NCBI GenBank assembly: GCA_963729365.1
Contig: CAVSNQ010000013.1
Span: 744,001 to 808,000, forward strand
Length of the DNA stretch: 64,000 nucleotides
Reading direction: 5' to 3'
Origin: JASHPR01 sp963729365
Lineage (GTDB): Bacteria > Actinomycetota > Actinomycetes > Streptosporangiales > Streptosporangiaceae
Shown here in pieces: positions 42,817 through 51,124 of this stretch (the first letter of the stretch is position 1; each line of letters opens with the position of its first letter). The notes under the pieces are model-generated. The model saw nothing but the letters and a program-made list of their open reading frames with translations, was not told the DNA's origin and searched no databases. The position numbers and the translations under genes are program-made.

Positions 42817-43278
42817 TTAGGACTGCGGCGCGCTGGCCGGGAAGGTGGCGTAGCGGGCCATCACGCCCAGGGTGTCCTCGGCGGTCATGGGCCGCCCCGA
42901 CGCGATCATGTCGCGCAGGTCGCGGAAGTACTGGACGTACAGGTCCGGGGTGAAGGTGTTGAGCAGGACGACCGGCTCGTCGGTGACGTTGGCGAAGCTG
43001 TGCGGCGCGCCCGGCGGGACCATCACCAACGTTCTGGGCGGCGCGTCGTAGGAGGCCTCGCCGACCGTGAAGCGCGCCGTGCCGGACACGACGTAGAAGC
43101 CCTCGTCGTGCTGCGCGTGCCGGTGCTCCGGCGGCCCGTCGGTGTGGGGGGCGATGGTGATCTCGCCGAGGCCCAGGCGGTGCGACGTCGTACTGCCGTC
43201 CTCCAGGATGCGCATCTGCACGGGCCCGGAGAGCGCGATCTCGCCCTCTCCCGGCCCAGTGATCACGATCTCGTCCAT
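42817..43278 (-). CDS. Cupin-domain protein
   Basis: 153 residues from ATG 43278 (CGGAG seven bases upstream). Cupin motif 1 PPEHRHAQHDEGFYVVSG and motif 2 LVMVPPGAPHSFANVTDEP show the full metal-ligand set (His, His, Glu, His). The C-terminus has DLYVQYFRDLRDM and a short helical end. Upstream member of a two-gene operon with the hydrolase. Divergent from TetR with repeated GAGAG-type half-sites in the gap. Confidence 0.88.
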   Translation of the reverse strand: MDEIVITGPGEGEIALSGPVQMRILEDGSTTSHRLGLGEITIAPHTDGPPEHRHAQHDEGFYVVSGTARFTVGEASYDAPPRTLVMVPPGAPHSFANVTDEPVVLLNTFTPDLYVQYFRDLRDMIASGRPMTAEDTLGVMARYATFPASAPQS

Positions 43279-43300
43279 ATCCGTCTCCGTTCGCTTCATA

Positions 43301-43383
43301 AGAGTGACTCTCATGAGGAGAGTAGACTCGCTCCGTCGTTTATGCAAGTATGCTCTCAGGACGAGAGAGTGCTCAGTCACTCT
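43301..43383. promoter_or_regulatory. Cluster of GAGAG/CTCTC operator half-sites in the cupin-TetR divergon
   Basis: Site 1 at 43307-43323 is ACTCTC-ATGAG-GAGAGT; site 2 at 43353-43367 is CTCTC-AGGAC-GAGAG. They share the 5-bp arms and 5-bp spacing, centres 45 bp apart. Overlapping them are AGAGT-G-ACTCT (43301-43311) and AGAGTG-N6-CACTCT (43366-43383). They lie between the two divergent start codons and are the probable TetR operators. Confidence 0.7.
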
Positions 43384-43401
43384 TGCGGAGGAGCGCGCCC
43401 G

Positions 43402-44007
43402 ATGACCATGCACCTGCACACGGGACGGTCCAACCAGAAGGAGCGGACTCGCACGGCGATCGTGGCGGCGGCGCGCGAGGCCATCGCCACGGGGGGCGAG
43501 ATGACGATGCCGGATGTCGCCAGGCGGGCGCTGGTGTCAGAAGCAACGGCGTACCGGTATTTCCCCGACCTCGCCTCGCTGCTGCGCGAGGCTCTGGCCG
43601 GGATCTGGGACAGCCCGCAGCGAGCGATGGAGCCGGTGGCCCAGTCCGACGACCCGGTCGAGCGCATCGGCTTCGCCACCGGGGTGCTGCTCCGCGAGGT
43701 ACTGGCCTATCAGGGAGCCGTGCGGGCGATGATCTCGGCGTCCATCACCAAGCCGCGCACCGCCGCACTGCGGCCAGGACGCCGTCTCGGGCTGATCGAC
43801 GAGGCACTGCGCCCGCTGGCCGGCACGATGGCCGTACGCCAGCCCGCGCAGTTCGAGCAGCTCAAGCGCGGCCTCGCCATCGTGGTCAGCGCCGAAGCGC
43901 TCTTCACCCTGACCGATCTCTGCGGGCTGGCCCCGGAGGCAGCCATCGCGAGCGCGATCGATACCGCCCGCTCGCTCACCGCCGCCGCGCTCGGCGCCGC
44001 GCGCTAG
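43402..44007 (+). CDS. TetR-family regulator
   Basis: 201 residues. N-terminal HTH: RTRTAIVAAAREAIATGGEMTMPDVARRALVSEATAYRYFPDLASLL has the TetR layout (helix 3 SEATAYRYF). The C-terminal ligand domain is helical and short. GGAGGAG is nine to ten bases before the ATG. It probably represses the divergent cupin-hydrolase operon and itself. Its stop shares CTAG with the convergent DUF1707 gene. Confidence 0.92.
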   Translation: MTMHLHTGRSNQKERTRTAIVAAAREAIATGGEMTMPDVARRALVSEATAYRYFPDLASLLREALAGIWDSPQRAMEPVAQSDDPVERIGFATGVLLREVLAYQGAVRAMISASITKPRTAALRPGRRLGLIDEALRPLAGTMAVRQPAQFEQLKRGLAIVVSAEALFTLTDLCGLAPEAAIASAIDTARSLTAAALGAAR

Positions 44008-44327
44008 GAGGCGAGCACGGCTGCGCCAACGATGAGCGCGGCGAGCCAGCCGAACACGAAGACCAGGGCGAAGACGGCCGGCCGGAAGGTCCGGGGAAAC
44101 GCGGGAGTGGCCGGATGCGCGGGCAGTCTCCCGAACGTGCCGACCGGCAGGTCGGCGGTCAGCGCCATCAGCTCGGCGAAGAAGCGCGAGACGAATACGT
44201 CTCCCACCCGCTGATCAAGTTCCTCCTTGGTCAGCCTGCCCTCGACAAAAGACGCCTTGAGGACCTCGATCGAGCGCTCCACGTCCGCCGTTGACGCCCG
44301 CATGTGAGCGTAGGCTCCGGCTGCCAT
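44004..44327 (-). CDS. DUF1707 small membrane protein
   Basis: 107 residues. DUF1707 module HMRASTADVERSIEVLKASFVEGRLTKEE at the N-terminus, then one hydrophobic segment FRPAVFALVFVFGWLAALIVGAAVLAS at the end. The first module matches that of the 17.6-kb gene closely (AFAEGRLTQDE vs SFVEGRLTKEE). Function unknown. Its stop overlaps the TetR stop. Confidence 0.85.
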   Translation of the reverse strand: MAAGAYAHMRASTADVERSIEVLKASFVEGRLTKEELDQRVGDVFVSRFFAELMALTADLPVGTFGRLPAHPATPAFPRTFRPAVFALVFVFGWLAALIVGAAVLAS

Positions 44328-44448
44328 CCCTGATCCCGGCTTGATCGTCGCGTGGTTCCCGTCAGCACACAGCGAATCACGGTCAGCCCTGACCGCAACA
44401 GAGGCGGGCCGGCGACACTATGCCGCACACCGGGCGGGCCGCTCGTGC

Positions 44449-44694
44449 TCAGGGGAACTGCTGGCCGCCGACGTCGGCCTGGCCGTTGGCCACGAGCCAG
44501 GCCAGTGCCTCGTGCAGGGCGTCGAGCGAGCTGTACCGCGGCGCATAGCCGAGCACTTCCCTGGCGCGGGCGATGCTCGCGGTGATGCTGCGGAAGGTGT
44601 GCTGGCGGGTCGCGTCGGCGTGCTCCGGGGCGACCCGGCGGTCGAACTCGGCCCAGTCGACGAAGTCCAGCACCGGCTGGCGGCCGAACCACAC
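44449..44694 (-). pseudogene. C-terminal fragment of an NAD-dependent epimerase
   Basis: An open stretch of 81 codons reads VLDFVDWAEFDRRVAPEHADATRQHTF and REVLGYAPRYSSLDALHEALAWLV, the C-terminal substrate-side end of extended SDR epimerases. The Rossmann half and active site are missing; upstream sequence is unrelated. Likely a relic; a full epimerase of the same superfamily is at 11.1 kb but not clearly the source. Confidence 0.65.
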
Positions 44695-44803
44695 GAACGT
44701 TCACCGCGCGGCCTTGACCTTGGGACGGTGGTTTCGTTTGTGAGACCGCATGTCGTAGCCATCCGGCCGCACTGCGGGAGGTGCGTGCCAGCGTCGTCCG
44801 GCA

Positions 44804-46090
44804 CTAGGCGGCGGACTGCGATGGCATCTGCGTGGCGCGGACGGGAATGCTCTCGAAGCCGCGCAGCACGAGCAGCGGGCGCCGGGTCGGCGGGGCGGCC
44901 AGCTCGAGCGCCGAGTACCGCCGGGTCAGCTCCTCGATGGCAATGCGGCCCTCCAGCCGGGCCAGCGAGGAGCCGAGGCAGTGATGCATGCCAAGCGAGA
45001 AGGACAGGTGCCGGCCGGGATCTGGCCGGTCAATCCGGAACTCGTCGGGCTGCTCGAAGACCCCCGGGTCACGGTTGGCGCCGCCGATGGACACGATGAC
45101 GGGTCGGCCCGCCGCGATCACGCTGCCGCCGACCTCAACATCCTCGGTGGCTATCCGGGCGGTCAGCTGGACCGGGCTGTCGTAGCGGAGCATCTCCTCA
45201 ATCGCCGCCGGTACCAGGGCCGGATCCTGGCGGAGCCGGTTCCAGCTGCCCGGGTCGTCCAGCAGGGCGACCGTGCCGTTCCCGATCAGGTTCACGGTGG
45301 TCTCGAACCCGGCGATCAGCAGCAGCAAAGCCGTGCTCACCACCTCGCCGGAACTCAGCCGGTCGCCCTCCTCCTCGGCCGCGATGAGCGCGGACAGGAT
45401 GCTGTCGTCGGGATTGGCCCGGCGCTCGCGCACCAGGTCCTGGAGGTAGCCGGTCAGCGCCAGCTCCGCAGCGCGGGTCTGCGCCTGCGCGGCCGCCGCC
45501 GTCTGCGGGTCCAGGGTGGCGGCCACGTCATGACCCCAGACCCGGAACTGGGCCTGATCCTCAGCTGGCACGCCGAGCAGATGGCAGATGACCGCGATCG
45601 GGAGCGGGAAGGCCAGCGCGTCGATCAGGTCGAAGCCGGCTGCGCCGTCCGCAGCCGTCAGCAGCCGGACCGTGACTTCGCGGATCCACGGCTCGAGTCC
45701 GGCGATGGCCCTCGGGGTGAACGCGCCGGCCACCAGCCGACGCAGCCGGGTGTGGTCGGGCGGGTCCATCGTGAGCAGGTCCGCAGCGGGCAGCGCGGCC
45801 CGCGGGTCGCCCGGCGGATAGGACGGCGCCCGGTAGCCGGGCTGGTGCACCGGCGAGCTGCTGAACCGCCGGTCCCGCAGGATGCTCGCCACCGTCACGT
45901 GGTCGGCTGCGGCGAACAGGCCGAGCGGGCTGCGCACCAGGCCGCGCTGCCGCACCTGCGCGTATAGCGGGTACGGGTCAGCCTTCGTCGCCGGGAGCAA
46001 CAGCCGGGCGACCGGATCGCCTCGCCACTGGCACAGCCGCAGCACGGCCGGCTCGACGACGCGGCTCTTGACTCGCTCTCCGAGGCCCAT
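44804..46090 (-). CDS. Cytochrome P450
   Basis: 428 residues, bacterial class I type. I-helix LLLIAGFETTVN, K-helix EEMLRYDSPVQ with the ExxR motif, and heme ligand loop FSLGMHHCLGSSLAR (Cys thiolate). Substrate unknown; it needs ferredoxin and a reductase from elsewhere, since no ferredoxin gene is adjacent. AGGAG precedes the ATG. Divergent from a TetR gene, its likely repressor. Confidence 0.96.
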   Translation of the reverse strand: MGLGERVKSRVVEPAVLRLCQWRGDPVARLLLPATKADPYPLYAQVRQRGLVRSPLGLFAAADHVTVASILRDRRFSSSPVHQPGYRAPSYPPGDPRAALPAADLLTMDPPDHTRLRRLVAGAFTPRAIAGLEPWIREVTVRLLTAADGAAGFDLIDALAFPLPIAVICHLLGVPAEDQAQFRVWGHDVAATLDPQTAAAAQAQTRAAELALTGYLQDLVRERRANPDDSILSALIAAEEEGDRLSSGEVVSTALLLLIAGFETTVNLIGNGTVALLDDPGSWNRLRQDPALVPAAIEEMLRYDSPVQLTARIATEDVEVGGSVIAAGRPVIVSIGGANRDPGVFEQPDEFRIDRPDPGRHLSFSLGMHHCLGSSLARLEGRIAIEELTRRYSALELAAPPTRRPLLVLRGFESIPVRATQMPSQSAA

Positions 46091-46220
46091 CCCGCACTCC
46101 TTCGCCGCGCAGCCGGGCCAGCCGCTTCTGGCCAGGCCATCATCAGTTCATGTACTAGCGATCTCTGTGTTCTGAAGGTATCTGTATGCTGTCGGTATGT
46201 CAATGTGGCAGAATGAGGGC

Positions 46221-46814
46221 ATGGCCAGAGTGACCAGAGCGGAGTCCAAGGAGCGCACGCGGCAGCGGCTGCTGGCGGAGGCGCAGCGGCTGTTCCGCGA
46301 GCGCGGCTACGCCGCGACGTCGCTGGAGCAGATCGCGGAGGCGGCGGAGGTCACCAAGGGTGCCATCTACGGGCACTTCGCCAGCAAGGAGGACCTCATG
46401 CTCAGCGCGCTCGAAGCGGCCCCGGCCCCGGACTACTCGACCACGCTCAACGACCAGTCGCGGCCGCTGCGCGAGCGCCTGGCCGAGTTCAGCCGCGCCG
46501 TCGCCGCGGAAGAACCCGGGGACACCGAGGAGCTGGCGATGTATCTGGAGTTCTTCGCCGCGCTGCTGCGCGCCCCGGACGCGCTGCAGCGTTACAGCAG
46601 CGGACGCGAGCGTCGGCTCCAGGAGCTAGCCGACGCCGATAGTGCCGATAGTGATGAGCTCGCCGCGGGGGTCACGCCTGTCCAGGCCTGGGCCATCGGG
46701 CAGGCGATGCTGGTCGGCCTGCAGATCGAAAAGCGCCTGACCCCCGGCCTTGTCACGCCGGAGGTGTTCGAGCGCGCGTTCGGCCTGCTGGCCGACCTCT
46801 ACCGGGAACAGTAA
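46221..46814 (+). CDS. TetR-family regulator
   Basis: About 197 residues (ATG 46221 with GAGGG just upstream; ATGs at 46197 and 46203 are possible). HTH: RQRLLAEAQRLFRERGYAATSLEQIAEAAEVTKGAIYGHFASKEDL. C-terminal domain with a duplicated DADSADS stretch near residue 140. It probably controls the divergent P450. The intervening 130 bp contain two GGTAT-x-Tx(A)AT direct repeats (46177 and 46194) that may be part of the operator or promoter. Confidence 0.93.
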   Translation: MARVTRAESKERTRQRLLAEAQRLFRERGYAATSLEQIAEAAEVTKGAIYGHFASKEDLMLSALEAAPAPDYSTTLNDQSRPLRERLAEFSRAVAAEEPGDTEELAMYLEFFAALLRAPDALQRYSSGRERRLQELADADSADSDELAAGVTPVQAWAIGQAMLVGLQIEKRLTPGLVTPEVFERAFGLLADLYREQ

Positions 46815-46958
46815 GGACGACGCGCAGCTGCCGGGTCGCGGGCTGCCGCGGCGGCATCCCGCCTCCCAGCACCCGAATCCGCCATCACAAGATCGAGTGT
46901 GGAAGCAGGCACCGCAGCCTGTCAGCCGACCCGGTGAAGGTATGTGGTCAGTGCACTA

Positions 46959-48376
46959 GTGTGCCGCGTCTTAAATTCCGGTGGTTAGTCTTGCTCGTTT
47001 AGCGTCTGGCTTGGCCTGAGCTTGGTGAGGTAGTCGGCGAGGGAGTTCAAGATCTCGTCGGCGGTTTTGGTCCAGGTGAACGCCCGGGGGTTGGTGTTCC
47101 AGGTGGCGATCCAGTCCCTGATGTCGTTCTCCAGGGCCTGGACGGAGGTGTGCACGCCGCGGCGGATCAGCTTGTCAGTCAGCAGCCCGAACCAGCGTTC
47201 CACCTGGTTCATCCACGACGAGCCGGTCGGGGTGAAGTGGACGTGGAAGCGCGGGCGGCGCTCCAGCCAGGTCCTGATCTCGGGGGTGTTATGGGTGGCG
47301 TAGTTGTCGCAGACCAGGTGCACGTCCAGGCCGGCCGGCACCGCCTTGTCGATGGCAGCCAGGAACTTGCGGAACTCGATGGCTCGGTGCCGGCGGTGCA
47401 GTTCGCTGATGACGGTGCCATCGGCGATGTTGAAGGCCGCGAACAAGCTGGTGATGCCGTGCCGCAGGTAGTCATGCGTGCGCCGCTCGGGCATGCCCGG
47501 CATCATCGGCAGCACCGGCTGGGACCGGTCCAGCGCCTGGATCTGGCTCTTCTCATCCACGCACAGCACCACCGCCTTCTCCGGCGGGTCGTGGTACAGC
47601 CCGACCACGTCGACGACCTTGCCCGCGAAGAACGGGCCGGCGGGCAGCTTGAAGGAGTCCTGCAGGTGCGGCTTGAGATCAAACTTCTTCCAGATCCGCC
47701 CGATGGTCGACTTGCTCAGCCCCGTACGCCTCGCCATCGAGGCACGTGACCAGTGCGTGTCCTTGCCCGGCGCGGACTCCAGCGTGGACACGATGACGTC
47801 CTCGACCTGGTCCAGCAGGATCGACGGCGGCCGGCCCGGCCGCGGCTCATCATGCAGCCCGTCCAGCCGCCGGGCGATGAACCGGGCCCGCCAGCGCTCC
47901 ACGGTCGACTCATCCGCCCCCAGATCCGCGGCCGCCTCCTTATTCGTCCCGCCCTCCGCGCAGCGCAGCACGATCTTCGCCCGCAGCGCCAGGTACTGAG
48001 CGGTCTTCGCCCGCCGCGCCCACCGGATCAGCTGCGCCCGCTCCGCCTCATCCAGCACCAGCTCCGCCTTGCGCCGCCCGGCCGGCGCAGCGTCCGCAAG
48101 CCCGGCCAGCCGCTCCGCGGCGAACTGACGCCGCCACTTCGATACTGACTTGACCGCCACTCCCAGAGCCTGCGCCGCCCCGGCGTTCGACATCCCCTCG
48201 GCACAGGCCAGGATGATCCGGGCCCGGTCAGCCCGCCAGCGCCCCGGCAACCCCGCCCGGCGGACCAGCTCAGCCCGCTCATCTTCCGACAGCACGATCT
48301 CCACCGCAGAAGGACCCGAATGCGACATGCCTGCAGGCTAGCAGAAGTAACCATCAAAATTTCTGGCGCGGCACAC
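46959..48376. mobile_element. Complete IS630-family insertion sequence
   Basis: 1418 bp. The ends are imperfect inverted repeats of about 35 bp: GTGTGCCGCG... at the left and ...CGCGGCACAC at the right. Both sides are flanked by TA (46957-46958 and 48377-48378), the target duplication expected of IS630. One transposase gene occupies almost the whole element. It inserted at the stop codon of the DUF1275 gene. An older relative lies at 41.5-42.0 kb. Confidence 0.92.
46985..48328 (-). CDS. IS630-family DDE transposase
   Basis: 447 residues. Two N-terminal helix-turn-helix modules (about 30-80 and 115-165), then the RNase H-like domain with the DDE triad Asp258 (LCVDEKSQ), Asp341 (LVCDNYATH) and Glu377 (NQVERWFG). 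All three are intact, so it is probably active. DDE_3/HTH_29 family of the Tc1-mariner-like IS630 group. Reads as one frame without programmed frameshift. Confidence 0.96.
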   Translation of the reverse strand: MSHSGPSAVEIVLSEDERAELVRRAGLPGRWRADRARIILACAEGMSNAGAAQALGVAVKSVSKWRRQFAAERLAGLADAAPAGRRKAELVLDEAERAQLIRWARRAKTAQYLALRAKIVLRCAEGGTNKEAAADLGADESTVERWRARFIARRLDGLHDEPRPGRPPSILLDQVEDVIVSTLESAPGKDTHWSRASMARRTGLSKSTIGRIWKKFDLKPHLQDSFKLPAGPFFAGKVVDVVGLYHDPPEKAVVLCVDEKSQIQALDRSQPVLPMMPGMPERRTHDYLRHGITSLFAAFNIADGTVISELHRRHRAIEFRKFLAAIDKAVPAGLDVHLVCDNYATHNTPEIRTWLERRPRFHVHFTPTGSSWMNQVERWFGLLTDKLIRRGVHTSVQALENDIRDWIATWNTNPRAFTWTKTADEILNSLADYLTKLRPSQTLNEQD

Positions 48377-49119
48377 TAGGCGGGCGCGCGAACCCACGTC
48401 GGATCTGATCTTCCGAGCACGCGGCTGGTGCCCGCGCCCGCCACGATAACGACGAAGGCGATCGTCAGCGGATAGTAGATGTGCGTGTGCAGGACGAGCG
48501 CTGCGCCGATGAGCGCGCCCGCGAGCATGGTGGCAACGGTGATCAGCCGGCGTCCGGCCCTGGACCCGGGCCCGCCCGCCAGGGCGCTGTCGGCGGCCAG
48601 CCCGGTGATAGTGAGGGTGAGGACCGTCGTGGTGAGATCGGGGAGGGCGATCTTCCGGGCGACGGCATTCTGGATTCCCATGGAGGCGGCCAGCACGACG
48701 ATCAGGCCATAGCGATACGCGCCTGCCACGGGGCTGGGGCTGAGCGCGGCGAGGATCACCGAGATCGCCAGAAAGAAGGCCTGGACCACGCCGGCCGAGC
48801 TGTGCAGGCGGCCTCGATGCTCGCCATACCGGACGGTGAGCCTGCCGCCCAGTACCGCCCCGCACGCGAACGACACCAGAGCAGCCAGCGACGCGGCTAT
48901 CGAGAATCCGGGTGCGCCGACCAGGGCGAAGCCGAGGAGGACGACGTTGCCGGTCATGTTCGCGACAAAGACATGGCCGAGGACCAGGTAGCTGAACGCG
49001 TCAACCAGGCCCGTGACCATCGTCATGCTGATCAGCAGCGGCGGCAGCGGGCCATGCTGGCCGTCCGGATCCGGGAGGATCGTGCTGCGGATATCGGCGA
49101 GGAAGGCGTTCATTGCCAT
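48376..49119 (-). CDS. DUF1275 (YoaK-like) membrane protein
   Basis: 247 residues with six membrane helices. MVTGLVDAFSYLVLGHVFVANMTGNVVLLGFAL is the family signature; GGRLTVRYGEHRGRL follows. Function unknown. The insertion sequence ends at its stop: the codon is TAG formed from the TA target bases and the first base of the repeat. Because the other side of the insertion also reads TAG, the gene was intact before the insertion, too. Confidence 0.88.
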   Translation of the reverse strand: MAMNAFLADIRSTILPDPDGQHGPLPPLLISMTMVTGLVDAFSYLVLGHVFVANMTGNVVLLGFALVGAPGFSIAASLAALVSFACGAVLGGRLTVRYGEHRGRLHSSAGVVQAFFLAISVILAALSPSPVAGAYRYGLIVVLAASMGIQNAVARKIALPDLTTTVLTLTITGLAADSALAGGPGSRAGRRLITVATMLAGALIGAALVLHTHIYYPLTIAFVVIVAGAGTSRVLGRSDPTWVRAPA

Positions 49120-49241
49120 GACTCCTGCTCAGGAATTCTGCGAATCGGGCACTTCCTTTCGGCGCGGCCAGGTAGAGCGCCGGTGGCCAGGCCGAAGACC
49201 CGGCAGGCGCCGGCGCCTAGCGGGCAGCGTGGCGGCCGAGT

Positions 49242-50878
49242 TCACCGGGCCTCGGGGGTGCTGGCCGCGGCCGCGGCGACGGCTTGCGCCCAGCGCAGGT
49301 CCGCCTTGCCGGACGGGCTGCGCCGGATGTCGGGGACGAACACGATGCCGCGCGGCTTCTTGTAGTCGGCCAGCCGCCCCGCGACGTGTTCGACCAGCGC
49401 GTCCGCGGTCAGCTCGCCGTCGCCGGCCGGGGCCACGACCGCGGTCACGCGCTGTCCCCAGCGCTGGTCGGGCAGGCCGACCACCAGCGCGTCGCGGACG
49501 CCGGGGTGCTCGATGATGACCTGCTCGACCTCCTCGGCGAAGACCTTCTCGCCGCCGGTGTTGATGACGCGGCTGCCGCGGCCGCGGAACGTGATCGAGC
49601 CGTCGGCCTCGAGCGAGGCGAGGTCGCCAGTGACGACCCACCGCCCGCCGTCAAGGGCGCGGAACGTCTGCGCGGTCTTCGCGTCGTCGCCGAGGTAGCC
49701 GATCTCGTCGTCGGTGGGTGCGGCGAGCATGCCGACCTGGCCCGAGCCGGGCACCACGTCGCGGCCCGCGTCGTCGATGACACGCGCGCCGGGCATCAGC
49801 GTGAAGCGCGCGGTGACGGCGTCGTCGCCGCGCCTGGTTTCGCTGACGGCGAACGGGCCGCCCTCGGAGGCGGCGACGATGTCACGGCACACGAAGTCGC
49901 CGTGCTCCAGCAGCCGGCGCTTCACGTCCGCGCTCCACGTCACGCCGACGCTCAGGATCCGCTTCAGGCTGGAGAGGTCGTACGGCCGGCCTGCGCCGCC
50001 CGGTCCAGCGCGTCGGCCAGCGGCAGGGCGAACACGTCGCCGACGATCGAGACCGTGTCCACGCGCTGCCCGGCCACGGTACGGGCGAGTTCGTCGGGGT
50101 CGTAGGAGCGCGCCGTCAGGTAGACGACCCGCCCGCTGGCCAGCAGCGCGCCCAGCGTCGTGTACATGCCGGTCGCGTGCATCAGCGGGGGCGCCGGCAG
50201 GCAGACCATCGCATCACCGCGCGCGCTCAGCCGCCGGGTCGTGGCCCGGAGCGCGTCGAGCGAGTCCGGGACCGGCTCGCCGATGAGCCGGAAGCCGTTG
50301 CCGCAGGCGACCGGGTACAGCCACGAATGGTTGACCAGCACGCCCTTGGGCTGGCCGGTGGTGCCGCCGGTGTACATGAGCCAGTGGTCCACGCCGCGCG
50401 GGGCCCGGGGCAGCGGCTCGGCCGCGTCGACGACCCGCTCATAGGAGCTCACCGGAGCTCCGGGCGTGGCTGCCCCGGGCTCGCCGCCGACCTGTACGAG
50501 GGTGTCCAGCGTCGGCGCTCCGGCGCGCGCCTCGGCCACGCGCGCGCCGAGGGACGCGTCGAAGATGATCGCGGCGACCTGGGCGTCGTCGAAGAGGTGG
50601 AGCATCTCCTGGGGCTGGTAGCGGTAGTTGACGTTGACCGGGATGGCCCGCAGCTTCAGGATCGCGAAGACGCTCTCCAGGTACTCGATGCCGTTGTAGA
50701 GGGCGATCCCGACCCTGGTCTCGGGCCCGACCCCGCGGCCCGCCAGGAACGCGGCCAGCCGGGACGCCCGCTCGTCCAGCTGCCGCCAGGTCCGGCTGCG
50801 GTCCCCGTGCGTGACTGCCGTGCGATCGGCGCGCACGTCGGCCACGGTCTCGAGCACCGTCGCAAAGTTCTCTCTCAC
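49242..50878 (-). pseudogene. AMP-binding acyl-CoA synthetase, frameshifted
   Basis: First frame (50878-49964): fatty acyl-CoA ligase N-domain with LMYTGGTTGQPKGVLVNHSW (P-loop/AMP motif) and helper residues (PPLMHATGMY). Second frame (to 49242): GVTWSADVKRRLLEHGDF, WVVTGDLASLEADGSITFRGRGSRVINTGGEKVFAEEVE and the Lys loop SPSGKADLRW. One base is missing at about 49983; restoring it would give YDLSSLKRILSVGVTWSADV and a protein of about 545 residues. Decay or consensus error. GTG start. Confidence 0.85.
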
Positions 50879-51124
50879 CGTCGGCTACCTCTCCGGCCCC
50901 TCCGGCGGCCCCGCCAGCCACGCCGCCGCCGCGATCGCGTCTATAGCGGGAAGATAGCCCCACCCGCGCATGCCATCGGGCGGCGATCCGCGATTGGAAC
51001 TGCGGGAACCCGCTCGCCTGCCTGTCATCGGGGGATCGTGGCCGGCCTGGTGGTGATCAGGGTAGCGGCCGCATTTGAGCTGCATGCTGGGCCGGAATCA
51101 GCCCGTGCCCTGACTGCCGCGCAG

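Noticed and set aside
41484..44701. Shared GAACGTTCGTG-like sequence at the IS630 remnant edge and the epimerase relic edge
   Set aside because: The common core is only about ten bases and partly palindromic; chance cannot be excluded.
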